Assembly: GCA_049999725.1 (NCBI GenBank)
Contig: JBNGIS010017771.1
Location: 18,912 to 54,646 of the forward strand
From: Haplomitrium mnioides
Lineage: Eukaryota > Marchantiophyta > Haplomitriopsida > Calobryales
DNA: 35,735 nt
Direction of reading: 5' to 3'
The translations under genes were made by a program, and so were the position numbers. Under the pieces are notes generated by a model. It did no database searches, had not been told where the DNA came from, and saw only the letters and a program-made list of their open reading frames with translations. The number at the start of each line of letters is the position of its first letter. Position 1 is the stretch's first letter. Positions 1-7,679 of this stretch are shown piece after piece.

Positions 1-239
1 GACATTAATTTATCTTCCTCATCTGTGACAACTCCTTCCGTTGTCAGAGATGCAGCATATCTTTGTTGCCATGCTTTCCACTGTCTAGCCTTTTGGCAGT
101 GGAGAAGAAAAGCTAGAGAATAAGAGACCAACATTGGAGGTTGGTCTTGATCTTCAAGAGCTTCCTCCACCCCAGATTTTTTCCAACCTTTTGTAGCTGC
201 TGTCAATTTCTTTGCAAGTTGCCATTTAAAAGTTTTGTC
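1..239 (-). CDS. Exon of an unrecognised spliced gene, running off the left edge
   Basis: Read on the minus strand, this stretch is open without a stop from about 265 down to base 1. It encodes a helical, Lys/Gln/Trp-rich peptide that includes KWQLAKKLTAATKGWKKSG and, near the edge, TEGVVTDEEDKL. A pyrimidine-rich tract with a possible 3' splice site (TGCAAGAG) lies just upstream, at about 240-260. The second AG of that site is in phase with the donor at 772-777, so the exon probably begins at 239 and joins the exon at 778-1098. I do not recognise the protein. The amino-acid composition and the matching splice phases argue for real coding. No start codon was identified, and the gene continues to the left of the window. 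Confidence 0.5.
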
Positions 240-317
240 CTCTTGCACAAAAATTGAACAGAAAACATTAAAGAGTGATTAAAAAAACATTTTAAGGTAG
301 AGAACAAAAAAGACTTC

Positions 318-720
318 TATGCGCGCATGGACTTCGACGTCAATTTGTCGCTGGACTTCGGAGTCTAGGCGCACTTATAAAGCAAAGTCCATGCATGCAT
401 GGACTTTGCAATCCATGCACGTGTAGACTTTCCCTTACCTTCGCGCTTGGACTGTGAAGTTCATTCGCGCATGGACTTTGGTGTTCAAGCGATAAGGGAC
501 TTCAAAAGTCCAAGTGCGGTTGAAATGAGAAGTCCATGCGCGCATGGACTTTGTAGTTCAACTATTTCTGGACTTTGAAGTCCAGGCGAGATATTGACTT
601 CAAAGTCCATACACGCATTGACTCTCAAGTCAATGCACGCAGGGACATTCAAGTCCTTGCGTGAAGTGACTCTCAAGCCATTATGCTTAGAGACTCTCAA
701 GTCCATGCGCTCATGGACAT
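318..720. repeat. Cluster of short palindromic repeats in the intron
   Basis: About a dozen degenerate copies of a box resembling AAGTCCATGCGCGCATGGACTT lie here at spacings of roughly 25-60 bp in both orientations, because the box is its own reverse complement. The clearest copies are at 382-409 and 530-551. The spacers are variants of TTTG(A/T)AGTTCA. The alternating purine-pyrimidine core and CATGCATG-like centres are visible, but no function can be read from them. The cluster sits between the donor at 772-777 and the acceptor near 240, so it would be intronic if the gene model is right. Confidence 0.75.
382..409. repeat. Perfect 28-bp palindrome
   Basis: These 28 bases are identical to their own reverse complement, centred on ATGCATGCAT with flanks GCAAAGTCC and GGACTTTGC. 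It is the most perfect member of the surrounding repeat cluster. It could form a cruciform or, if transcribed, a hairpin. The centre holds CATGCATG, the RY motif bound by B3-domain factors in seed plants, but that match may be incidental. Confidence 0.9.
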
Positions 721-777
721 CATAGGAGTTACAACTAAGTAGGAAATAGAAATAAGAAAATAGATTTCGGAACTCAC

Positions 778-1098
778 CTTTCCATCTTCTCTTGATGCCT
801 GAAGATTCGCAGCAAATACATCTCTCTCCTTGTACTCTGAAAAAAAAAATCGCTTGCGATTTGCACAATAAAGTGTAATTGAATCTTGGGCATGTACAAG
901 CAGCCCGATGTTAGCTTTCTTTCCCTCCTGGATCATTGTAACTTGAACCAATAGACCCAAATTGAATTTTTCACCTTCACCTGCAAAAAGGTAAAGATGG
1001 TGATCTGAGTCTCTCAAAGAACAGTAGTTTACGAGCCATTTCCACTCCAGTCTTGCAGGCTCTAGAGCCTTGATAACATCCGAATACCTATATGTCTT
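778..1098 (-). CDS. Exon of the same unrecognised minus-strand gene
   Basis: The minus strand is open in one frame over the whole interval. It starts KTYRYSDVIKALEPARLEW, includes the hydrophobic stretch KFNLGLLVQVTMIQ, and ends in REDGK. It is bounded on the minus strand by a possible acceptor (CTAAACAG, 1099-1106) and by a strong plant-type donor, AAG|GTGAGT (772-777). The exon is 321 bp and ends after a complete codon, compatible with the acceptor at 240. An inner acceptor-like TTTTTGCAG near 980 could give a shorter exon. I recognise no domain. It could be a host gene, a gene fragment captured by a transposon, or part of an unfamiliar transposon. The intron (240-777) carries the palindromic repeat cluster listed separately. 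Confidence 0.5.
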
Positions 1099-1101
1099 CT
1101 G

Positions 1102-1595
1102 TTTAGCAGGGTGGGAAACAATTCCTTAAGAGACCATTCTCTAGATTAAAAAAAAAGTTCTTTTTGGAGGTGAAAAATGTACTGAACAAAAGTTCAGAAA
1201 TCACTAAACGCTGGAAATGGCAAAAAACTGAGTAAATTAAAAAAAAAGCAATAATCAAAAAACAAAAACCAAAAATTGAACTCGTGGCAATGGAAAGAAA
1301 CTTTCCACTAACGCTTCTTTTATAGCTAAATTTCAAAACACACTTTTTCCTGTCAAAAATTAATTCGCAGAGCTCTTGACATGTAGATTTTCTTGGTGCA
1401 AAAAAAGTTAGTATATAAAGCATTGCTCGTTTTCATCTTTCCAATTTTTTTTTTCATTTTCTTCCTGAAAAGTTACTAATTTTGTTGTTTTGCAAAAAAA
1501 AACGACAAAACTACATCTTTTGATAGTGCTGTAAGAGGTTCATAATATTTGTTAAATAGTTCCTTGAAGTAACTTAGTTTTTGTGAGCCTTTTCA
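1102..1595. other. AT-rich interval with no supported gene
   Basis: The interval is dominated by runs of A and T (for example near 1150, 1230, 1390 and 1450). A minus-strand open frame at 1103-1423 has a Phe/Leu/Ser-rich composition typical of translated AT-rich intron, and I do not call it. If the flanking models are right, this is a mixture of upstream intron of the minus-strand gene and intergenic DNA between two divergent genes. Confidence 0.5.
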
Positions 1596-2630
1596 ATGGC
1601 TGGGGTTTTTAAATATAAGAAGATATTAGAATTTCAAGATTCATCTTTACAAAAGAGTGTTACTTTTGACAGGGTGTTTGAGATTCAATCAAATGCCAAT
1701 TTTTGGGAGTTTAACGATGGAGTAACAAAAGCATAAAGTGTGATGGCGAGTATATTGAGGAAAAAGATGACTTCTGTTGAATTAGATAGCTCCGCCCATA
1801 AAGATCGAGAAGATGAACTCCATACGCGCATAAGATAACGGACTCAACCGTATGTGCACATTGGGTCAAGGAGTGAATTCAATGCACACATAGGATTGAC
1901 GACTCAACATTTTGTGCACAAAGGATCAAAGAGGGAACTCAGTGCTTGCAGAGATCTAAAGAAACAAATTGTAATGATTTAAAAAAATGTTTGTCCAGAT
2001 TTTTAGCTTCATGCTCCACAAACTAAACAAGATACTCCGGTACAATAAATACATTCTACACGTCGAGCAATCTATGATGGAGCACTTAGGCCGCGAGAAT
2101 GGACTCTTTTGCACAATACTTAATACATGCATAAATTTGACAATCTACATGATTTGAAAGCTAGAATGTTTATTTGTGTTGTTGCTTCTTTGGATCCAAA
2201 GAGCAGGCCCTTTTGGGTTGCCAAAGTTCTCAAAGTTTTGTTATTTGATGAGGATGATCCCCCAAACCCGAAACGAGTACAAGTTCAATGGTTTGCTTGT
2301 TTGGCTGAAGATGCATTTTCTGGTCAATACTTCCTAGAAAAAATAGAAGCAACAAAAGGAAAGCGCAAATCCAAGTTACATATGAATATACTTGATTTGA
2401 CACAAATCACGATTCTGTTGTTTGATTTTCTGCTCACCTAGAAAAACCAATTGAAGAAAACCACTCTAACTACTATTAACGAAAATCTGTTTGAGTACGA
2501 AAGACAAAAAACCCTCAATCCTGAAATGTTTCAAAGAGATTCAAACAGTATCATTAACACTGAGATAGATCAAGCAAACCTTGATGAATCTTTTGAAGCT
2601 GAATCCGAAGAAATCGAGACAAGCGACTAA
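1596..2630 (+). pseudogene. Decayed unrecognised gene, Trp/Val-rich module
   Basis: Several collinear pieces of coding-like sequence appear on the plus strand. The first, 1596-1736, starts MAGVFKYKKILEFQDSS. A short open piece follows to about 1840. The main piece, 2127-2441, contains RPFWVAKVLKVL, NPKRVQVQWFACLAEDAFSG and FLEKIEATKGKRK. After an in-frame TAG (2439-2441) the same frame stays open to a TAA at 2628-2630 with an acidic tail ending EEIETSD. Around 2390-2450 another frame reads more convincingly (TNHDSVV, FSAHLEKPIEEN) but contains two TGA codons, so frameshifts are likely. The FWVAKV...VQVQWF pattern recalls small beta-barrel readers (BAH/Tudor-like), which is only an impression. 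Undetected introns could replace some of the apparent breaks. Confidence 0.4.
1815..1950. repeat. 60-bp tandem repeat, just over two copies
   Basis: GAACTC/GAATTC landmarks recur at 1815, 1875 and 1935, giving an exact 60-bp period. Each unit carries CATACGCGCAT-, ATGTGCACAT- or TTTGTGCACAA-type near-palindromes and a GACTCAAC box. The style matches the repeat clusters at 318-720 and 3235-3490, although the unit length differs. Confidence 0.7.
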
Positions 2631-2919
2631 AGTCCTTCAAGAATTTTGTTCTATGTTTTGTATTTGCAAATCTTGTATAACTTAATATGATCATTTCCAA
2701 AAGTATTTGAAAATTGTTTTTGGTAACTTGTTAGATTTTTGGCAAACTTGACTTTGTGACTGTATATCATTCAAAGTTGCATGTTTTTTTTGTAAATGAA
2801 CTTTAATTCTTAGTTAATATTTTTATTTATTTCGTACAAATATTTTAATCTCCAGAATATAAGTATTTTGCTTTTAACTTTTAAGATTATTATCTCGCTG
2901 AAGCATCTGCCCAAGTTGA
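2631..2919. other. AT-rich interval after the decayed gene
   Basis: The sequence is AT-rich with several AATATAA/TAATAT-like strings that could serve as plant polyadenylation signals for the upstream reading frame. No open frame or repeat of note was found. Confidence 0.4.
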
Positions 2920-3141
2920 CTAAATTGTTTTTCTTTTGAAGACATTGTTGTAAAAATTTAAATCTTTAGCGTTGTTTGATACAGAAGAAGAGCTTTGTAC
3001 CCGTTTTTTACTTTTAGATTCTAAATTAGAAGTCGAATTCTTTTGCATACGTAGATTTTGTTGCAAAAATGGAACGTTTACAGTCTGTATCCTCAGTTGT
3101 AGAAGTGTGAACCCTATGCGTGCATAGACTTTGATTTGCAA
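2920..3141 (-). CDS. Doubtful Ser/Lys/Asn-rich reading frame or terminal exon
   Basis: This minus-strand open frame of up to 73 codons ends FYNNVFKRKTI and includes SKSKKRVQSSSSVSN. Possible acceptors (ACAACTGAG, GAGGATACAG) lie near its upstream end, so it could be the last exon of a gene whose upstream exon is at 3546-3880, with the 52-bp repeat array in the intron. No homology is recognised. Low complexity and AT-richness make a chance open frame quite possible. Confidence 0.25.
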   Translation of the reverse strand: MQIKVYARIGFTLLQLRIQTVNVPFLQQNLRMQKNSTSNLESKSKKRVQSSSSVSNNAKDLNFYNNVFKRKTI

Positions 3142-3234
3142 GCGAAATGTACAACGTACAAAAACTCTTCTACGGAATCTAAAACCTAGCTTCTTATCAG
3201 TCTTTCTTTAAGAATGTTGTGCTTGTGAGTTCGG

Positions 3235-3490
3235 ATTCCTATGCGCGTATAGACTTTAGGGCGGAGTGTTCAGATGGTGAGTTTGGATTCCTAAGCGCAC
3301 CTAGACTTTTGGGTGGAGTGTTCAGTTGGTGAGTTTGGATTCCTATGCGCGCATAGACTTTGGGGTGGAGTGTTCACTTGTTGATCTTAGATTCCTTAGT
3401 GCGCCTAGACTTTGGAGTGGAGTGTTCACATGTTGAGCTTGGATTCCTATACACGCATAGACTTTGGGGTGGAAGTCCACGCCTTCCAAA
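3235..3490. repeat. 52-bp minisatellite, five units, alternating types
   Basis: The landmark ATTCCT recurs at 3235, 3287, 3339, 3391 and 3443, giving an exact 52-bp period. Each unit reads ATTCCT, then a CG-rich near-palindrome, then AGACTTT, a GGGTGGAGTGTTCA box and GTTTGG. Odd units carry ATGCGCGCATAGACTTT or close variants. Even units carry TAAGCGCACCTAGACTTT or close variants. The array is therefore better described as a 104-bp dimer. A related single box occurs at 3113-3132. Confidence 0.85.
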
Positions 3491-3545
3491 AGTTCTACTT
3501 CTCTTGTATAATCCGTAAGCTTCTTTAACAAAGACTACCGCTTAC

Positions 3546-3883
3546 AACTTTGCCTGTACACAGGTCATAGACTCTTTTGTAGATCTTGAGACCTTTATTT
3601 GGTTGAATCAAGTCTAAAACTTGAACATGTTTCCTGTTTATAATCTTAATGCAATCTCTTAAGCTACTACTTTTTTTATTCAGAACTATAATACGTTTTT
3701 GTATATGCTTCGTTGAACTATAAAATATTTTTAATTGCTGGAACCTTTTTGAAAGCCTACATTCACTTTTGATTGCATGGATTTTCAACTTAAACTGAAA
3801 GCTTCCTTTCTTCTTGACGTTTTGATTAAAGCTCCTAAATCGATGCAATGTTTCTTTTATTTGTTTTTGTGTTTACCATTTCA
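3546..3883 (-). CDS. Doubtful Lys/Ile-rich exon, unrecognised
   Basis: The minus strand is open from about 3883 down past 3546 and encodes a basic peptide including QQLKIFYSSTKHIQKRI and KHVQVLDLIQPNKGLKIYK. A good donor-like GTAAGC (minus strand, 3540-3545) follows CTGKV, so the exon may end at 3546 rather than at the stop codon at 3525. No ATG was found in a convincing place. The peptide looks more protein-like than the neighbouring AT-rich frames, but I do not recognise it. Confidence 0.3.
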
Positions 3884-3899
3884 AACTCATTCCCTTGAC

Positions 3900-4354
3900 T
3901 TCTAGTACTCTTAGGCTTTTTCTTTGTGTTTTGTAATATTTTTCCAACAAAAAAGTTCGAAAAAGCACCATGTCTACGCGTGCCTCAAGTTTGTGCAATC
4001 AAACATATTTCAAAATAGTTTCTTGTGATGTGTATTTAAACTTTTGGGCTTAGAATTGTAATCAATGATAAATGCAATTTTTTGATAAAAACTTACCATA
4101 ATTTTTATGATTTTAAACAAATTCAAGTTTTCCAATGTTTTCATAAAAACTAGTAATATTGATTGATTTTACATAATGAAATTGACTTTTTCTCTGTTAT
4201 GCTTGCTGAAACGACAAAAAAAAACCCAAAAAACTCATGTACTTTTTGTTTTTAAAAATTAACCTCGTTTTGTATATTTTTGATGTGAAAAATCACAATT
4301 TTTTTCCAAAAAAAAAGTTCTTGTTCTGAGTAACCTGTTCCTGGTTCAAAGTAG
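3900..4354. other. AT-rich interval with no gene seen
   Basis: Long A and T tracts and no credible open frame on either strand. It ends where copia RNase H similarity begins abruptly, so it includes the 5' truncation point of the copia fragment. Confidence 0.5.
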
Positions 4355-4359
4355 CGGCT

Positions 4360-4908
4360 GTTGGAACCACAAACATGGGAATTTATTTCCCGAAACACAA
4401 TGATCAAATTCTAAGTGGTTGTGGGGATGCAAGATACCTTTCAGATTCTGATGATGATGCAAAATCCCAAACTGGATATGTATTCCTATATGGCTCTATA
4501 GCCATATCATAGAAGAGTACTAAGCAAACTTTGACTTGCACATCTTCCAACCATGCAGAGATAATAGCTCTGTATGAAGCTAGTAGGGAATGCATATATT
4601 TACGTAGGATGGTTGATTATGTTTATGTTTCTTATGGTTTACAGTGTCTATTTGACCCTACTATTATCCATGAGGATAATTTGGCATGTGTACAACAGAT
4701 ATCACAGGGATTTATCAGAGGAGATTGTATTAAACATATTGCACCCAAATTCTTTTTTACATATGAGCAAAAAGATGATATTATATCAGTAGAGATGATC
4801 ATCGGGAAGGATAATATGGCGAATCTATTTACAAAGGCTTTACCTCCTGCACTACATCAGAGATATTGTGATCTTATTGGACTACGCCGACTATCCAGAC
4901 TATTATGA
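4360..4908 (+). pseudogene. 3' end of a Ty1/copia pol (RNase H), 5' truncated
   Basis: The frame reads GTTNMGIYFP, then GDARYLSDSDDDAKSQTGYVF, then CTSSNHAEIIALYEASREC and HEDNLACVQQI, and ends DNMANLFTKALPP...RLSRLL before TGA at about 4908. These are the ordered landmarks of copia RNase H: the D-A start, the TGYVF strand, the (S/T)SNHAEI catalytic Glu, the xEDNxA catalytic Asp and the LFTKALPP tail. One in-frame TAG near 4510 sits where copia proteins have a conserved Trp, consistent with TGG to TAG. Integrase and reverse transcriptase are missing; the homology starts abruptly in AT-rich DNA. It differs in sequence from the copia element at 17219-23105. Confidence 0.9.
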
Positions 4909-5469
4909 TCTTCATTATCATACTTGATATTCTCTAATTTTTCATCTTATCGAGTATTATATTTCATATTCTGACGTCATATTATATTTTTTCTTTAGAT
5001 CTATATGTCATTTCATCATTTGCCTCATTCTTATATTCTTTTATATTTTTATGGCCTATAGCCATATCATTCATCATTTTATATCATGATATTTTGTATT
5101 TCCTATTTACAATCCATGATATGATGATTGTTGTACTCTTTCGCTCAAAGGAGTATAAGAGGGTTTTAATGAGGCAACATCATTATCTCCTTAAATGGAT
5201 TTTATTGTTTGAGTTGGAGTTCTTTTTCTCATATTGATCTTTTCTTCTATGTTGCAATTGTTTATAACATTCCCTATGTTATAACCAAAGGTGAGTATTA
5301 TGATATATGGAGTAATATAGAACTAGGATTAGAAACTACTTTACTAATCTATCATTAGGTTACTAATCTATCATTAGTAACTATATCAAGCTAATTCTAA
5401 TCTTAGATACAAGGATGATTATCTATTGTATTATGGATTGATGAGATATCTAAGATGAGAGGAGAGAAG
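4909..5469 (+). mobile_element. Probable 3' untranslated tail of the copia fragment
   Basis: The sequence after the RNase H stop is AT-rich and carries a TTTTAATGAGGCAAC box near 5165, characteristic of the 3' end of many plant copia elements just before the polypurine tract and LTR. No LTR of this copia could be delimited. Near 5340-5375 TTACTAATCTATCATTAG is present twice in tandem. The last 16 bases (5454-5469) are purine-rich and directly precede the LTR at 5470. Confidence 0.5.
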
Positions 5470-5993
5470 TGTAACGGTCACTATTTTTAGTAAGCTATAG
5501 CTAAAACTAATATCAACTATGTCTAGAAAGCTATTACTAAGTTAGAGTAGCAAAAATCAATTGCTATTATAGAGAGTTGGATACGTTGCACGAGGAGAGA
5601 AAGTCAACAAACTAAAGTGAAAGAGAGAGTATAGATAGACTACTTTAGAAGAGGATGAGAACACGTGTCAAATAGATAATTAAAGTAAAAAGAAGGTTCT
5701 AAACATAAGGACATGTGGTAGAAGGAGAACTAAAGAGATGGAAGGTTCTAAGGATAAGGACACGTGGCAGAAGGAGAATAAAAGTAAAAGGTGGTCCAAT
5801 TAAAGTAAGAGAGAAAAGAGAGGTCCAATTAGAAGAGGATAGAAAAGGAACCAATGATGTTCCTCCACATATATAAGCAAAGTGTTTTCTCTCAAGTATA
5901 TAAAGAAGGAAGAGTGCCTTGTTTGGCATCTCTTACCTTGTGGGCTCTTGAAGTTCTTGTGTGCTTCTCTTATGCTAACTTGTATGTGTTGTT
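5470..5993 (+). mobile_element. Gypsy-family LTR copy 1, plus orientation, probably 3' truncated
   Basis: It begins TGTAACGGTCAC after a purine tract (5454-5469), as expected of a 3' LTR. It is homologous in direct orientation to 11850-12277 and in inverted orientation to 5994-6535. U3 contains repeated GGTTCTAAxxATAAGGACAxGTGGxAGAAGGAGAA blocks with G-box cores at 5662-5667 and 5761-5766, and an ACATGTGG variant at 5711. TATA-like strings follow near 5870 and 5895. Comparison with 11850-12277 suggests the last 100-150 bp are missing at the junction with copy 2. The internal region it once belonged to is not visible on its left. Confidence 0.75.
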
Positions 5994-6535
5994 GTAACAC
6001 TATACACATACATCACACACCAAAATTAGCATAAGCACAACACATACAAGAGTAGTGCATAAAGAACTTCAAGAATCTATAAGGTAAGATATGTTCAACA
6101 AGGCCCTCTCCCTTCTTTATATACTCTTTTTCCTCTCTCATTGATTGGACCACCCTTTACTTTTATTCTCCTTCTGCCACGTGTCTTTATCTTTAGAACC
6201 TTCCATTTCTCTTTAGTTCTTCTTTTGTCACATGTCCTTATCTTAGAACCTTCAATTTGTTGTAATCCTCTACTTGCCACGTGTCTTTATCCTCTTCTAA
6301 AGTGGCCTTTCTTTCACTTTAATTCGTTGACTTTCTCTCCTCTTGCCAAGTGTCTCTCTCTCTATAATGGCACTCGCTTTTTGATACTGTAACTTAGTAG
6401 TGGCTTTCTAGATATAGTTATTGCTATATTTAGTTGTTGCTTACTAAAGTTAGTGACCGTTAACTTAGTAATAGCTTTCTAGATATAGTTGTTGTTATTT
6501 TTAGTTGTTGCTTACTAAAGTTAGTGGTTGTTAGA
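5994..6535 (-). mobile_element. 3' LTR of the minus-strand chromovirus (LTR copy 2)
   Basis: Read on the minus strand it starts TCTAACAACCACTAAC at 6535, directly after the tract AAAAAGAGGGAGGAT (6550-6536), a good polypurine tract. The chromodomain remnant ends just upstream. It is homologous to LTR copy 1 in inverted orientation. Arms such as 5979-5992 and 6037-6050 are exact inverse complements, with a 44-bp spacer. G-box cores (CACGTG) are at 6178-6183 and 6278-6283, with CACATG at 6229. The distal end is hard to separate from LTR copy 1, so the 5993/5994 boundary is approximate. Confidence 0.75.
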
Positions 6536-6550
6536 ATCCTCCCTCTTTTT
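6536..6550 (-). other. Polypurine tract of the chromovirus
   Basis: The minus strand reads AAAAAGAGGGAGGAT immediately before the LTR start at 6535. This is the position and composition expected for the plus-strand DNA primer of an LTR retrotransposon. Confidence 0.75.
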
Positions 6551-6551
6551 A

Positions 6552-7675
6552 AGAAGCAACGTCCTCATTGCAAGTAAGAGAGGTCTCAAAAGAGTGAACA
6601 AGCATGGATGCGTTAGCCAAATTCTCCAAGGTCTTCTAAGTGGCTTCATAAAGTGGGTAGTCTTTCCAACGAACGAAATATTCCACAATCTTACAATGAT
6701 CACGACACTGTGTATGTTTCTTCAAGAGTTGTTCTACCTCAAACTCTTCATGACCATCAATAAGTTTAGGCGGTGGAGAGGGTTCTTGGGTACTTAGAAA
6801 AGAGAAAGAACGAGGAACAAAGCTTGCAATAAAGAGACATGAAAGACTTGATGAATCTTCATGTGAGAGGGTAAAACCAATTGATATGCCACTTCACCAA
6901 TACGAGCAGAGATAGAAAAAGGGCCAATAAAGCCGACACTAAGCTTACGAGAATGAAGCAAAGGAAGGTTGGTAGTGGATAGCTAGACTTGGTCACCTAC
7001 AACAAAAGTCACCTCTCGTCGATGAGCATCAACATATTGCTTTTGACGATTACAGGCCACTTCAAAGTTTGCCTTGGCATGTCGAATGTCGTAGTGTAGA
7101 CGATGAAGAAAATCATCAGCAGCTGGACACTTTGAGGTGGGCGGTGAGGTTGAGTGAAAACTAGAGATTGTGGTTGGATGCTCATTGTACATCAAAAAGA
7201 AAGGTGTGCTTTTGTAGAATTGTTGATAAAGTTATTGTAAGAAAACTTGACAAGAGGTTGTAGCCAATCCCATTCCGTTTCATCTTCCAAAGTTAATGCT
7301 CGCAACAAATCTTGAATTGTATGATTGGCCCATTCAGTTTGACCATCAGATTCAGGATGGTTGGCAGTAGACATAACTAATTTGGTTCTTAATAGACCAA
7401 ATATGGTAGGTCAAAACATGCTAGTGAATTGAGTCCCACGATAAAAAATAATGACTTTAGAGAGACCATGATGAGAGTATACTGCTTCTAGATAAATTCG
7501 AGCTAACTTAGGAGCTATCACTAACTTAGTCATTGGACGAATATGGATCATTTTACTAAGTTTGTCCACAAAAACAACAATAGCGTCATAACCTGTAGAA
7601 GTACGTGGTAACTCACATACAATGTCCATACTCATATATTCCCATTGTCAATTGGGGATGGGAACTAGTTGTAAT
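6552..7675 (-). pseudogene. Chromovirus integrase core, C-terminus and chromodomain remnant
   Basis: From 7675 downward the minus strand encodes the integrase catalytic core (SMDIVCELPRTSTGYDAIVV, VDKLSKMIHI, then the second motif near 7435 and NHPESDGQTEWANHTIQDLL at about 7370-7320). The core is followed by the typical gypsy C-terminal region (KQYVDAHRREVTFVVGDQV near 7000, continuing as SRKLSVGFIGPF). The frame then passes into a chromodomain at about 6735-6600 (KIVEYFVRWKDYPLYEAT) in which the following Trp codon is TAG. Chromodomains direct chromovirus integration toward marked chromatin. Several stops and frameshifts are present, for example the frame change between the pieces ending near 7192 and starting near 7195. 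Confidence 0.9.
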
Positions 7676-7679
7676 AAGC
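7676..7679. repeat. Target-site duplication AAGC, left copy
   Basis: AAGC directly precedes the element start and is repeated at 9106-9109 directly after its end. Confidence 0.85.

Noticed and set aside
1103-1423. A minus-strand open frame of 106 codons
   Set aside because: It is Phe/Leu/Ser-rich and translates A/T runs. It lies directly upstream of the acceptor at 1099-1106, as an intron would.
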